A stretch of 64,000 nucleotides of DNA from Nocardioides dongkuii (GTDB lineage Bacteria; Actinomycetota; Actinomycetes; Propionibacteriales; Nocardioidaceae). Of the stretch, positions 35,888 to 47,795 are shown in pieces. The stretch spans positions 3,532,001 through 3,596,000 of the forward strand of contig NZ_CP059903.1 in assembly GCF_014127485.1 (NCBI RefSeq), given 5' to 3'. Numbering within the stretch: position 1 is the stretch's first letter; each line of letters opens with the position of its first letter. Below the pieces are notes generated by a model, which had not been told where the DNA came from, did no database searches, and saw only the letters and a program-made list of their open reading frames with translations. The translations under genes and the position numbers were made by a program.

Positions 35888-36375
35888 CGCAGCTCCAGCT
35901 CGTGGTCGGGCAGCGCGGCACGCAGCCGCTTGAGGGCATGGTGGGTCTGGCTCTTGACCGACCCGGTCGAGCAGCCGAGCTCCGCGGCCGTCGCCTCGAC
36001 CGTGAGGTCCTCGACGTACCGGAGCACGAGGGTGGCCCGCATCCGCGGGGGCAGCAGGCGGATCTGGTCCCACAGGTCGAGGTGGTCCGCACGGAGGTCG
36101 AGACCGCCGCCGTGGCCGGCCTCCGGGAGCACCTCGGTCGGCACCTCCCTCCGTCGGCGGGGCCACGCCCGCGTCATCTGGCGGACCATCGCCTGGCGCA
36201 CGTAGGCGTCCGCGGCCCGCTTGTCGCGGATCGAGCCCCACCGCACGCAGGTGCGGGCGAGGGCGTCCTGGAGCAGGTCCTCGGCCTGGTGCCGGTCGCC
36301 GGTCAGCAGGTACGCCGTCCGGTAGAGCGGCCCCCACCGAGCGGCCATGAAGTCCTCGAAGCCCGCCTCGGTCAT
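35884..36375 (-). CDS. SigE-family (ECF-like) RNA polymerase sigma factor
   Basis: A 163-residue group-4 sigma factor of the SigE family common in Nocardioides and Streptomyces. Region 2 is visible in WGPLYRTAYLLTGDRHQAEDLLQDAL and region 4 in LTVEATAAELGCSTGSVKSQTHHALKRL. The ATG at 36375 follows AGGAGG. It is coupled by an ATGA overlap to a membrane protein that may regulate it. Its regulon is unknown. Confidence 0.92.
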   Translation of the reverse strand: MTEAGFEDFMAARWGPLYRTAYLLTGDRHQAEDLLQDALARTCVRWGSIRDKRAADAYVRQAMVRQMTRAWPRRRREVPTEVLPEAGHGGGLDLRADHLDLWDQIRLLPPRMRATLVLRYVEDLTVEATAAELGCSTGSVKSQTHHALKRLRAALPDHELELR

Positions 36376-36449
36376 CGTTGCCTCCTGGTGGTCACGGAGG
36401 GAGAAGAGCCCTCGGGAGCCCGCGAGGTTGAGAGGGTCGCCGGACCGGC

Positions 36450-37196
36450 TCAGGCCGGCGCGGGGCCCTCGCCGACGGCGCGGTAGCACAGGTCGGTGAT
36501 CTCCCGCCCGGCCTCGAGCCCCTTGCGCTCGAAGCGGGTCACCGGTCGCTCGGCCCACCGCTCGACCACGCCACCCTCCAGGCCGGGCTCGGCGTCGAGG
36601 ACCTCGCGCATCTGGTCGGCGTAGCCGGCCCAGTCGGTGGCGAGCCGCCAGGCACCGCCGGGCACCAGCCGGGACGCGACGAGGCGGGCGAACGCCGCGT
36701 CGACGAGCCGGCGCTTGTGGTGCCGGGTCTTGTGCCACGGGTCGGGGAAGAACGTCCAGATCTCGCTGATGCTGTGCGGCGCGAAGAGGTGCTCGAGGGA
36801 CCACACCGCGTCCACGCCGCAGAGCCGCACGTTGTCGGCGCCGGCCTCGGCCAGCTTCCAGAGGGTGTCGGCGATGCCGGGGCGCCACACCTCGAACGCC
36901 ACCACGTCGTACGCCGGGCGGGCCGCGGCGAGCGGGGCGGTCGCCTCCCCCACGCCCGACCCGATCTCCACGATCATCGGCGCCTCGCGGCCGAACCAGT
37001 GCCGCCAGGAGAAGTCGGGGTCGTCCACCGCGGCGTCCGGGACCACCCACTTCTCCTGGTGCGCGGCCCAGGCGGCGGCCTGGTTGGGCGTGAACCTCGA
37101 GCTGCGCCGCGAGTAGCTCAGCACCTCGCGGACCCGGCGTCCGTCCTCCATGAGCCGGTGGTGCGGGCGGGCGGGGCGGACACGCTCGTCGGACAT
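36450..37196 (-). CDS. trmB: tRNA (guanine-N7-)-methyltransferase TrmB
   Basis: A 248-residue TrmB, making m7G46 in tRNA. The SAM motif is MIVEIGSGVGEAT, and EIWTFFPDPWHKTRHHKRRLV is the signature catalytic and RNA-binding segment. ATG 37196 is chosen because GGGGGAGG lies 9 nt upstream; the alternative at 37205 is too close to it. It lies downstream of tuf on the same strand, across a repeat and a terminator. Confidence 0.95.
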   Translation of the reverse strand: MSDERVRPARPHHRLMEDGRRVREVLSYSRRSSRFTPNQAAAWAAHQEKWVVPDAAVDDPDFSWRHWFGREAPMIVEIGSGVGEATAPLAAARPAYDVVAFEVWRPGIADTLWKLAEAGADNVRLCGVDAVWSLEHLFAPHSISEIWTFFPDPWHKTRHHKRRLVDAAFARLVASRLVPGGAWRLATDWAGYADQMREVLDAEPGLEGGVVERWAERPVTRFERKGLEAGREITDLCYRAVGEGPAPA

Positions 37197-37245
37197 GCCG
37201 ACCATCCTCCCCCACCCGGCTCCCCCGGCCACGATCGCCCAGCCC

Positions 37246-37309
37246 CGCCGAGTCGGCGCGAGCTGACCGCCGAGCCGGCGCGAGTTGACCGCCGAGCCGG
37301 CGTGAAATG
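37246..37309. repeat. palindromic intergenic repeat, locus 3 (three degenerate tandem units)
   Basis: Three head-to-tail copies with a 22-nt period: 37246-37267, 37268-37289 and 37290-37309. They are variants of the CGCCGAGTCGGCGTGAGTTG unit with C/T changes (CGCCGAGCCGGCG). No inverted copy is present. They lie upstream of trmB and downstream of the tuf terminator. Confidence 0.85.
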
Positions 37310-37310
37310 C

Positions 37311-37348
37311 GAGGAGCCCCCGGTGCCTGTCGGCTCCGGGGGCTCCTC
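37311..37348 (-). terminator. tuf terminator
   Basis: A perfect 13-bp stem (37311-37323 with 37336-37348, GAGGAGCCCCCGG) and 12-nt loop, 32 bp after the tuf stop. Confidence 0.85.
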
Positions 37349-37380
37349 GGTGGTGCTGGGTGGTGCGGTGGATCAGTCGA

Positions 37381-38574
<1,194 letters not shown>

Positions 38575-38656
38575 TGGGGGCTCCTCCTGGTTGGTGTGTT
38601 GCTGACTCGTACTGACTGGGTGGTGCCGAGGGTCCGTGCTGGTAGGCCCGGGTGGG

Positions 38657-40768
<2,112 letters not shown>

Positions 40769-40810
40769 TGTCTGTTACGTCCCTTGGGGGTCGGAGGTAG
40801 AACGCTGGGG

Positions 40811-40835
40811 GCGGGAGCCGGTACCCGGCTCCCGC
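40811..40835 (-). terminator. intra-operon hairpin between rpsG and fusA (possible attenuator)
   Basis: A perfect 11-bp stem GCGGGAGCCGG/CCGGCTCCCGC with a 3-nt loop lies 6 bp after the rpsG stop and about 43 bp before fusA. It could end part of the transcripts or protect the rpsL-rpsG 3' end. Confidence 0.6.
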
Positions 40836-40840
40836 CGTAC

Positions 40841-41311
40841 TCACCAGCGGTAGTGCGCGAAGGCCTTGTTGGACTCGGCCATCTTGTGCGTGTCCTCACG
40901 CTTCTTCACTGCGGCACCGAGGCCGTTGGAAGCGTCGAGGATCTCGTTCATCAGCCGCTCGTGCATGGTCTTCTCACGGCGGTCCGCGGCGTAGCCGACG
41001 AGCCAGCGCAGCGCGAGCGTGGTGCCGCGCGTGCCCTTGACCTCGATCGGGACCTGGTAGGTCGCACCGCCGACGCGGCGGGACTTGACCTCGATGGCCG
41101 GCTTCACGTTGTCCATCGCACGCTTCAGCGTGACGACGGGGTCGGTGCCGGTCTTCTCGCGGCAGCCCTCGAGCGCGGTGTAGACGATGCGCTGCGCGAC
41201 CTGCTTCTTGCCGTCCTGGAGGACCTTGGACACGAGCTGGGAGACCAGCTGCGACCCGTAGACGGGGTCGATGTCGATAGGCCGCTTCGGTGCGGGACCC
41301 TTGCGCGGCAT
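40841..41311 (-). CDS. rpsG: 30S ribosomal protein S7
   Basis: S7, 156 residues, which nucleates assembly of the 30S head. It starts [20 protein letters not shown] and ends [12 protein letters not shown]. It begins one base from the rpsL stop. Confidence 0.98.
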   Translation of the reverse strand: MPRKGPAPKRPIDIDPVYGSQLVSQLVSKVLQDGKKQVAQRIVYTALEGCREKTGTDPVVTLKRAMDNVKPAIEVKSRRVGGATYQVPIEVKGTRGTTLALRWLVGYAADRREKTMHERLMNEILDASNGLGAAVKKREDTHKMAESNKAFAHYRW

Positions 41312-41312
41312 A

Positions 41313-41687
41313 TCAGCTCTTCTCCTTCTTCGCGCCGTAACGGCTGCGGGCCTGCTTGCGGTTCTTCACGCCCTGGGTGTCGAGCGTGCCGCGGATGATC
41401 TTGTAGCGGACACCGGGGAGGTCCTTCACCCGGCCGCCGCGGACGAGCACGATGGAGTGCTCCTGGAGGTTGTGGCCGACACCCGGGATGTACGCCGTGA
41501 CCTCGACGCCGCTGCTCAGGCGCACGCGGGCGACCTTGCGGAGGGCGGAGTTCGGCTTCTTCGGGGTGGTCGTGTAGACGCGGGTGCAGACACCGCGCCG
41601 CTGGGGCGATCCCTTGAGGGCAGGCGTCTTGTTCTTCGACACCTTGTCCTGACGGCCCTTGCGGACCAGCTGGTTGATCGTGGGCAC
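41313..41687 (-). CDS. rpsL: 30S ribosomal protein S12
   Basis: S12, 124 residues, at the decoding centre. The GTG at 41687 gives the standard start [14 protein letters not shown]; the open frame further upstream is not coding. Both lysines that mutate in streptomycin resistance are wild type ([13 protein letters not shown] and GGRVKDLPG), so the protein looks streptomycin-sensitive. It is the first gene of the str operon, with a leader element shared with rpsJ about 100 nt upstream. Confidence 0.98.
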   Translation of the reverse strand: MPTINQLVRKGRQDKVSKNKTPALKGSPQRRGVCTRVYTTTPKKPNSALRKVARVRLSSGVEVTAYIPGVGHNLQEHSIVLVRGGRVKDLPGVRYKIIRGTLDTQGVKNRKQARSRYGAKKEKS

Positions 41688-41787
41688 CTGGTGGTTCCCC
41701 TTCGTCTGGGTCTCAGTGCGGGGCACGGTGCCTCGCACGATCGTTCTGCTGCGGTGTCCGGGTGGTGCTAACCAACCGGCGTTGCTC

Positions 41788-41810
41788 ACCCCCGAGGTCG
41801 GGCGTGTCGC
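41788..41810 (-). promoter_or_regulatory. leader/promoter element shared with rpsJ (copy upstream of rpsL)
   Basis: A 23-nt stretch with 22 positions identical to 34037-34059, in the same orientation and 101 nt upstream of the rpsL start codon. Its minus-strand core is GCGACACGCCCGACC. Here the 3' part could pair as CCCGA/TCGGG. Confidence 0.7.
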
Positions 41811-41883
41811 CCGATCAACGGCCACCACGGTGGTGCTGTGGTGTCGGTTTCCGTGCCGGAGAACCGCGGTCCTGTCCCGCTGA

Positions 41884-43188
41884 CTACTTCCGAGCACGCG
41901 CAACGGCCTGGTTGTCCCAGACACGAGGAAAGAGGCTACCGGCACCCCCAGCGGGGGTCAAAACGGGCGAACGGGCGCCGGGACGGAGCAGGTACAGCGC
42001 GGTGGCGATCCCCACGCCGATCAGCGTCATCGCGCCGCCGCCGAGCAGCGTCCAGCGAGCGCCGAACGTCTCCCCCACCCAGCCGACCACGGGGGCGCCG
42101 AGCGGGGTGCCGCCCATGAAGATCATCAGGTAGAGCGCCATCACCCGGCCCCGCAGGGCGGGTGCGGTCGAGACCTGCATCAGGGTGTTGGCGGCGGTGA
42201 TCATCGTCAGCGCGGTGAGGCCGAGCACCGGCATCCACACCGCGAAGGTGAGGTACGTCGGGAGCAGGCCCGCGACCACCTCGGACAGCCCGAAGGCGAT
42301 CGCGGCGACCACGACGAGCCGCAGCCGGATCCGGGTGCGCCGGGCGGCGAGCAGCGCGCCGGTCAGCGAGCCGACCGCCATGAACGTGCCGAGCAGGCCG
42401 TACTCGGTGGCGCCCTTGCCGAACACGTCGGTGGCCATCAGCGCGGAGGTCATCTGGAAGTTCAGGCCGAAGGTGCCGACCACGAAGACGATCGCGAGCA
42501 CCAGCATCAGGTCGGGCCGGCTGCGGACGTACCGCAGGCCCTCCCGCGCCATCCCCGGCGTCCGTCCTGCGGGCGTCACGGTGCTCAGCGTCTCGGGGTT
42601 CATCCTGCGCAGCGCCAGGATCGGCGCGAGGTAGGTGACGGCGTTGATCATGATCACCCAGCCGGTGGCCGTCGCTCCCCCACCGAGCGCGGCGATCAGC
42701 ACGCCGGCGACCGCGGGGCCGACCACGCGCGCGGCGTTGAAGGAGGCGGAGTTGAGGCCGACGGCGTTGGTCAGGTCGTCGTCCGAGACGATCTCGCTGA
42801 CGAACGACTGCCGGGCCGGGGCGTCGAAGGCGGTGCCGATGCCGAAGACGAGCGCCAGCACGTAGACGTGCCAGACCTCGGCGACGCCGGTGACGGCGAG
42901 CAGGCCGAGGAGGAACGCCGGGACCGCCATCATCACCTGGGTCACCTGCAGCAGGCTGCGCTTGGGGACCCGGTCGGCGACGACGCCGGCCAGCGGCGAG
43001 AGCAGCAGCGCCGGCAGGAACTGCAGGCCGGTGGTGATGCCGACCGCGGTGCCGCCGTTGACGGCCAGCTGCAGGACCAGCCAGTCCTGCGCGACGCGCT
43101 GCATCCAGGTGCCGGTGTTCGACACCACGGCCCCGGCGGCGTACCGGCGGTAGTTCGGGTTGTGCAGGGAGCGGAACGTGGGGCTCAC
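41884..43188 (-). CDS. MFS transporter, EntS-like (MFS_3)
   Basis: A 434-residue major facilitator protein with about 12 membrane segments. The N-terminal [35 protein letters not shown] and [20 protein letters not shown] are typical of the MFS_3 group, which exports siderophores or drugs. The GTG at 43188 is preferred to ATG 43293, which would overlap the marR-like gene by about 95 nt; AGGAGG lies about 13 nt upstream. It follows the MarR gene on the same strand and is probably controlled by it. The substrate is unknown. Confidence 0.88.
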   Translation of the reverse strand: MSPTFRSLHNPNYRRYAAGAVVSNTGTWMQRVAQDWLVLQLAVNGGTAVGITTGLQFLPALLLSPLAGVVADRVPKRSLLQVTQVMMAVPAFLLGLLAVTGVAEVWHVYVLALVFGIGTAFDAPARQSFVSEIVSDDDLTNAVGLNSASFNAARVVGPAVAGVLIAALGGGATATGWVIMINAVTYLAPILALRRMNPETLSTVTPAGRTPGMAREGLRYVRSRPDLMLVLAIVFVVGTFGLNFQMTSALMATDVFGKGATEYGLLGTFMAVGSLTGALLAARRTRIRLRLVVVAAIAFGLSEVVAGLLPTYLTFAVWMPVLGLTALTMITAANTLMQVSTAPALRGRVMALYLMIFMGGTPLGAPVVGWVGETFGARWTLLGGGAMTLIGVGIATALYLLRPGARSPVLTPAGGAGSLFPRVWDNQAVARARK

Positions 43189-43196
43189 GAAGCGGG

Positions 43197-43646
43197 TCAG
43201 TCCTCCTGGGCGAGTCGTTCGAGGATCGGTGCGGCGCGACGCAGCAGGTCGCGGTCCGCCGGGGTCAGGTCGCGGAGCCGGCGGGCCAGCCACTCGTCGC
43301 GGCGGCGCCGGTCGGCGAGGAGCGTCTCGCGGCCCCGGTCGGAGAGGGCGACGAGCACCTGGCGGCCGTCGGTCTCGTGGGGCCGACGGGCGACGTGCCC
43401 GCCGTCCTCGAGCCAGTTGACGGTGCGGGTCATGCTCGGCGCCTTCACGCGCTCGCGGGTCGCGAGCTCGCCGATGGTGAGCTCGCCGTGCCGGTGCAGG
43501 GCGCCGAGGACCGCCATCGCGTTCATGCTCAACTCGTTGTCGGGGTGCCGCTCGGCCACCAGCCTCCGGCGCAGGCGCATGACGGAGAGCCGGAGCTCGG
43601 AGGCGAGTCCGGCGTCGGTGCGGGTGACCTTCTCCAGCGTAGGCAT
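43197..43646 (-). CDS. MarR-family transcriptional regulator
   Basis: A 149-residue MarR regulator with the winged helix (LTIGELATRERVKAPSMTRTVNWLEDGGHVAR) and wing (PHETDGRQVLVALSDRGRE). ATG 43646 is chosen because a TATGCT -10 box ends 6 nt before it; this box overlaps a small palindrome, suggesting self-repression. The MFS exporter begins 8 nt after its stop, forming a classic MarR-efflux pair. Confidence 0.92.
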   Translation of the reverse strand: MPTLEKVTRTDAGLASELRLSVMRLRRRLVAERHPDNELSMNAMAVLGALHRHGELTIGELATRERVKAPSMTRTVNWLEDGGHVARRPHETDGRQVLVALSDRGRETLLADRRRRDEWLARRLRDLTPADRDLLRRAAPILERLAQED

Positions 43647-43652
43647 GTACCG

Positions 43653-43666
43653 AGCATAACTCGTTA
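43653..43666 (-). promoter_or_regulatory. MarR promoter with overlapping palindrome
   Basis: The minus strand carries TATGCT (complement of 43653-43658), 6 nt before the ATG, overlapping the palindrome TAACGAGTTA (43657-43666). AGCA and TGCT half-sites flank it. It is a likely autoregulatory operator on a leaderless promoter. Confidence 0.5.
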
Positions 43667-43689
43667 CCCGTGCTAAGTATTCCGCCGAA

Positions 43690-43723
43690 GAACGCCCGTG
43701 CGCCGACGGGCGCACGGGCGTTC
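43690..43723 (-). terminator. terminator of the purine permease gene
   Basis: A perfect 15-bp stem (43690-43704 with 43709-43723, GAACGCCCGTGCGCC) and a 4-nt loop, 20 bp after the permease stop. Confidence 0.85.
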
Positions 43724-43743
43724 CGGGTGTCGGGCGGGACGGG

Positions 43744-45192
43744 TCAGGTGAGCAGGTCGGTGATCGGGTCGATGCCGAAGTAGACGAGGAACAGAGCGGC
43801 CACCACCCACATCAGCGGGTGGACCTTGCGGGCCTTGCCGACGACGACGGCGATCAGGACGTAGGCGAGGAAGCCGGCGCCGATGCCCGCGCTGATCGAG
43901 TAGGCGAACGGCATCAGCACGATGGTCAGGAACGCCGGGATCGCGATCTCGATGTCGGACCAGGAGATCTCCGTGACCTGCTGCATCATCAGGAAGCCGA
44001 CCAGCACGAGCGCCGGGACCGCGGCCTCCGAGGGGATCGCGCGGACCACCGGGGTGAAGAACGTCGCGAGCAGGAACAGCAGCCCGGTCACGATCGAGGC
44101 CAGGCCGGTGCGGGCGCCCTCGCCGACGCCGGAGGCGGACTCGATGTAGGAGGTGTTGGACGAGACGCCGCCCGCGCCACCGGCGATCGCGGCGACCGAG
44201 TCGATGACCAGGATCCGCTGGGTGTTCGGCGGGACGCCGTTCTCGTCGTTGAGGCCGGCCTCGGCACCGATGGCGGTCATCGTGCCCATGGTGTCGAAGA
44301 AGTCGGCGAGCATCAGCGAGAAGACCAGCAGCAGGGCGGCCACGACGCCGATCGAGGAGAAGGCGCCGAAGAGCGAGAACTCCCCCAGGGTGCCGAAGTC
44401 GGGGACGTCGACGACGCCGTCGAGCGAGGGCACGGTCAGCCACCAGCCGCCCGGGTTGTCCTCGCGGGCGCCGAGGTCGAGGGCCGCCTCGAGGAGCACC
44501 GCCACGACGGTGGCCACGACGATGGAGATGAGGATGGCGCCCTTGACCCGGCGTACCCACAGCGCGATGAGCAGCAGCAGGCCGCCGGTGAAGACCAGGA
44601 TCGGCCAGCCGGAGAGCTGGCCGCCGGAGCCGAGCTGCACGGGCACGGTGGTCGAGGCGGCGTCGGGGATGCGGGTCACGAAGCCGGCGTCGACGAAGCC
44701 GATCAGCGCGATGAACAGGCCGATGCCGACCGAGATCGCGACCTTGAGCTGGGTCGGGACGGCGTGGAAGACCGCGGTGCGGAACCCGGTGAGCACCAGC
44801 ACCAGGATCGCGATGCCCTCCAGCACCACCAGGCCCATGGCGTCGGCCCAGGTGGACTGCGTGGCGATGGCCACGGCGACGAACGCGTTGAGCCCCAGCC
44901 CGGTGGCCAGCGCGAGCGGGAAGTTGGCGACCGCACCCATGAGGATCGTCAGCACGCCCGCGACCAGGGCGGTGCCGGCGGCGATGGCCGGCAGGTTGGG
45001 CCCGTCGGCGCCGCCCGCGAGGAAGTTGCCCTCCGAGTCGGGCACGTAGCCGAGGATGAGCGGGTTCAGCACGATGATGTAGGACATCGTGAGGAACGTG
45101 ACGAGACCGCCCCGCACCTCCTGCCCGATCGTGGAACCCCGGTCGCTGATGCGGAAGTAGGAGTCGATGGTCACGGGGCGTGAGCCTCTCAT
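43744..45192 (-). CDS. NCS2-family purine permease, AzgA-like
   Basis: A permease of up to 482 residues with about 12-14 hydrophobic segments. LADFFDTMGTMTAIGAEAGL and GGAGGVSSNTSYIESASGVGEGARTGL are signatures of the AzgA-like adenine/guanine/hypoxanthine branch of NCS2, which import purines with protons. The start is uncertain: GTG 45174 (TIDSYFRI) has an AGAGG about 10 nt upstream and may be real. It is divergent from the DUF2530 gene. Confidence 0.9.
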   Translation of the reverse strand: MRGSRPVTIDSYFRISDRGSTIGQEVRGGLVTFLTMSYIIVLNPLILGYVPDSEGNFLAGGADGPNLPAIAAGTALVAGVLTILMGAVANFPLALATGLGLNAFVAVAIATQSTWADAMGLVVLEGIAILVLVLTGFRTAVFHAVPTQLKVAISVGIGLFIALIGFVDAGFVTRIPDAASTTVPVQLGSGGQLSGWPILVFTGGLLLLIALWVRRVKGAILISIVVATVVAVLLEAALDLGAREDNPGGWWLTVPSLDGVVDVPDFGTLGEFSLFGAFSSIGVVAALLLVFSLMLADFFDTMGTMTAIGAEAGLNDENGVPPNTQRILVIDSVAAIAGGAGGVSSNTSYIESASGVGEGARTGLASIVTGLLFLLATFFTPVVRAIPSEAAVPALVLVGFLMMQQVTEISWSDIEIAIPAFLTIVLMPFAYSISAGIGAGFLAYVLIAVVVGKARKVHPLMWVVAALFLVYFGIDPITDLLT

Positions 45193-45211
45193 GAGGGGGT
45201 CGGCGGCGGAG

Positions 45212-45217
45212 TACGGT
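45212..45217 (+). promoter_or_regulatory. -10 element of a leaderless promoter (DUF2530 gene)
   Basis: TACGGT ends 7 nt before the GTG at 45225, favouring 45225 over the in-frame GTG at 45216. Confidence 0.55.
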
Positions 45218-45224
45218 GTCCAGC

Positions 45225-45527
45225 GTGGAGTTCCGCGACGAGCAGCCGACGCAGCACGAGCTCGGCAGTCGCCTCTACATGGTCGCTGATGTCGAGCCGC
45301 TCGACGTCGACGGCGTCCGGACGGTGCAGGTCGGGGCGGCGATCTGGGCGGTGGCGTTCGTCGCGCTGCTGCCCTTCTACGGCAGGCTCGCCGATGCCGG
45401 CCGCACCTGGTGGCTGTGGACCTGCCTGGCCGGCTTCGGCCTCGGGCTGTTCGGCTACGAGTACTGCCGCCGCCGTCGGGCGGCCCGGGTCGGGCTCGAG
45501 GAGCAGGGCCCGGCGGAGCAGGCCTAG
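45225..45527 (+). CDS. DUF2530-family small membrane protein
   Basis: About 100 residues. EPLDVDGVRTVQVGAAIWAVAFVALLPF followed by a second hydrophobic segment (WLWTCLAGFGLGLFGYEYCRRRR) matches the actinobacterial DUF2530 proteins, with two membrane helices and a basic end. Its function is unknown. The stop overlaps the convergent DUF3027 gene by 4 nt. In actinobacteria these two DUF genes often lie together. Confidence 0.8.
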   Translation: MEFRDEQPTQHELGSRLYMVADVEPLDVDGVRTVQVGAAIWAVAFVALLPFYGRLADAGRTWWLWTCLAGFGLGLFGYEYCRRRRAARVGLEEQGPAEQA

Positions 45528-46312
45528 AAGCGCTCGAGCTCGTCGGTGCTGAGGGTGTCGACGACCGGCTCGGGCAGCGGCTGCGGCTCGTGCTTCTTGG
45601 CCAGCCGCACCTCGGAGTGCGCGCCGCACCCGTGGTCGTAGGAGACCACCCGGCCGTCGTCGTTGGCGTCGCCGTTGCCGCAGACGCCGAAGAGCTCCGA
45701 GAGCGGGCCGTTGAGCCGCACCAGGAACCCGCAGGTCCAGCAGTGGTCGGGGGCCGCCTGGGCCACCGGCGAGGAGGGGCCGCCGTCGCCGTCGTACCAC
45801 CGCTCGGCGGCGAGGTCGCGGCCCTCGGGCGAAAGCGTGCGGACCCGGCCGAGGCCGAGGTCCTGGGCGACCATGCGGACCTGCGCCTTGTCGTCCTGGT
45901 CGAGCGGGTCGTCGCCGAAGGAGTACGTCGGGACCAGGCGCGGGTCGTCGTCGTCGACGGGCAGCAGGTCGCCCGGGGAGAGGTCGCCGGGCTGGATCCG
46001 CTCGCGGTAGGGCACCCACTCGGGGGCGACGATCGCGTCCTCGCCCGGCACCAGCACGACCTCGTCGACCGTGACGTACTTCTGCCGGGGGGCCCGCGCG
46101 ACGGTCACCGACCAGCGCCACCCGACGTACCCGGGGCGCGTGCAGGCGAAGAGGTGGGTCACGACCCGCTCCCCCTCGACCTGGTGGCCGAGGTAGTCAC
46201 CGATGTCGCTCGGCTCGGCGCCCAGCGCCAGGGCTTCCCGGGCCAGGTCGACCGCCGCCACGGCAGCGGCGTCGGGCTTGGCGCGCAGCGTCGTCGTCAC
46301 GTTCCGCATCAT
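45524..46312 (-). CDS. DUF3027-family protein
   Basis: A 262-residue actinobacterial DUF3027 protein. Typical blocks are VVTHLFACTRPGYVGWRWSVTVAR, DEVVLVPGEDAIVAPEWVPYRER and a cysteine-containing region (DHCWTCGFLVRLNG, GVCGNG, DHGCGAHSE) that may bind zinc. The function is unknown. Its 3' end overlaps the convergent DUF2530 gene by 4 nt, and it is divergent from an MFS gene. Confidence 0.85.
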   Translation of the reverse strand: MMRNVTTTLRAKPDAAAVAAVDLAREALALGAEPSDIGDYLGHQVEGERVVTHLFACTRPGYVGWRWSVTVARAPRQKYVTVDEVVLVPGEDAIVAPEWVPYRERIQPGDLSPGDLLPVDDDDPRLVPTYSFGDDPLDQDDKAQVRMVAQDLGLGRVRTLSPEGRDLAAERWYDGDGGPSSPVAQAAPDHCWTCGFLVRLNGPLSELFGVCGNGDANDDGRVVSYDHGCGAHSEVRLAKKHEPQPLPEPVVDTLSTDELERF

Positions 46313-46378
46313 GACCCATCCGTCGCCGCGCTGTCAGGTCGGGGGCGGTGCGGGGGCGCGGCAGGGCAGGATGTGCCC

Positions 46379-47782
46379 ATGTCGTCGCACGGGACCGATC
46401 GGACCGACCGGGCCCGCACCGTCGGCCGCGGGCTGGGCACCGGCGCCCGCGCCGCCGCGCGCGGGGTCGCCGGCGCGGGGCGGGTCACCGGGCGGATGAG
46501 CCGCACGATCGGTCGGCAGGCGCGGCGCGCGGCCGGGGCGCAGGGGGCGGAGCAGTCCGGGCTCAACCGGCTGATCTACCTGCACTTCTTCAACACCGCC
46601 GGCGACGCGGCCGTGGCGATCTCGCTGGCCGGCAGCCTGTTCTTCCAGGTGCCCTCGGGCGAGGCGCGCGGCCAGGTCGCGCTGTTCCTCGGCCTGACGA
46701 TGCTGCCGTTCGCGATCGTGGCGCCGCTGATCGGCCCGTTCCTCGACCGGTTCAGCCACGGCCGCCGGTGGGCGATCGGGGCCACCCAGGCGCTGCGCGC
46801 CTTCCTGTGCTGGGGGCTGGCGAGCGCGATCAGCGGGGAGTCCTCCCCCTGGCTGTTCGCGGCCGCGCTCGGCGTCCTCGTCTCCTCCAAGGCGTACGGC
46901 GTCACGCGCGCCGCCGCCGTGCCGCGCCTGCTGCCGCAGGGCTTCACGCTGGTGAAGGCCAACGGCCGGGTCTCGGTGTCCGGCATGGTCGGCGCCGCGG
47001 TCTCCGCGCCGCTCGCGGGCCTGGCCTCCCTCGCCGGGCCGGAGTGGTCGCTGCGCTACGCGTTCCTGCTGTTCGTGGTGGCGACGGTCTGCGCGATCCG
47101 GCTGCCCCAGGCCGTGGACTCCTCGGCCGGCGAGGGCACGCTGGTGCTCCGGGAGGACGACTCGCGGCCGACGACCCCCCGCGGCCGGATCCGCACGCCG
47201 ATCCCGCCGGCGGTGGCGTTCGCGCTGCGCGCCAACTGCGGGCCGCGCTTCCTCTCCGGCTTCCTGCTGATGTTCATGGCCTTCCTGCTCCGCGAGAACC
47301 CTCCCGAGAGCGGCCTGAGCGCCGAGGTGCTCATCGGCCTCGTGGTCGGGGCCGCCGGGCTCGGCAACGCCCTGGGCGTGGCCGCGGCCGCGCTGCTCAA
47401 GAAGATCAACCCGTCGGTCACCGTGGTGCTGGTGCTGGTTGCCGACGCGGCGGCGGCGCTGCTCGCCGCGTTGTTCTACGGCGTGGTGTTCCTCGCCCTG
47501 CTCGGGCTCACCGCCGGCCTGGCGCAGTCGCTCGGCAAGTTCTGCCTCGACGCCACCATCCAGCGCGACGTCCCCGAGCGGGTCCAGGCCAGCGCCTTCG
47601 CGCGCAGCGACACCGCGCTCCAGGTGGCGTGGGTGCTCGGCGGGTTCATCGGGATCGCGCTCCCGCTCGACCCCGCGCGCCTCGGCCTGGCGGTCGCGTT
47701 CGCGGCCGTGGCCGGGTGGGCGGTGTTCGTGCTCGGCGGCCGGGCGCAGGCGGCCCGCCCCCGGCGTACCCCTGCTGCCTGA
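46379..47782 (+). CDS. MFS transporter
   Basis: A 467-residue major facilitator with a basic, Arg- and Ala-rich cytoplasmic N-terminus of about 55 residues, then about 12 membrane segments (YLHFFNTAGDAAVAISLAGSLFF; FLGLTMLPFAIVAPLIGPFLDR). The substrate is unknown. It converges with the cold-shock gene; the stop codons of both lie in one hairpin. Confidence 0.85.
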   Translation: MSSHGTDRTDRARTVGRGLGTGARAAARGVAGAGRVTGRMSRTIGRQARRAAGAQGAEQSGLNRLIYLHFFNTAGDAAVAISLAGSLFFQVPSGEARGQVALFLGLTMLPFAIVAPLIGPFLDRFSHGRRWAIGATQALRAFLCWGLASAISGESSPWLFAAALGVLVSSKAYGVTRAAAVPRLLPQGFTLVKANGRVSVSGMVGAAVSAPLAGLASLAGPEWSLRYAFLLFVVATVCAIRLPQAVDSSAGEGTLVLREDDSRPTTPRGRIRTPIPPAVAFALRANCGPRFLSGFLLMFMAFLLRENPPESGLSAEVLIGLVVGAAGLGNALGVAAAALLKKINPSVTVVLVLVADAAAALLAALFYGVVFLALLGLTAGLAQSLGKFCLDATIQRDVPERVQASAFARSDTALQVAWVLGGFIGIALPLDPARLGLAVAFAAVAGWAVFVLGGRAQAARPRRTPAA

Positions 47783-47795
47783 GGGCGCCTCAGGC
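47777..47795. terminator. bidirectional hairpin containing both stop codons
   Basis: GCCTGAGG (47777-47784) pairs with CCTCAGGC (47788-47795) around GCG. The TGA of the MFS gene (47780-47782) and the complement of the cold-shock gene stop (47790-47792) are both inside the stem. Confidence 0.7.

Noticed and set aside
37246..37309. Possible CRISPR array
   Set aside because: The 22-nt units are directly adjacent with no spacers and diverge from each other, and there are no cas genes.
37197..37380. tRNA gene near tuf
   Set aside because: The gap holds only the degenerate repeat and the tuf terminator; no cloverleaf or TTCGA T-loop arrangement was found.
41313..41687. Streptomycin-resistance mutation in rpsL
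   Set aside because: Both resistance-associated lysine positions are wild type.
43189..43293. ATG 43293 as start of the MFS gene
   Set aside because: It would overlap the MarR gene by about 95 nt, and the extra residues are Pro/Arg-rich and unlike MFS N-termini.
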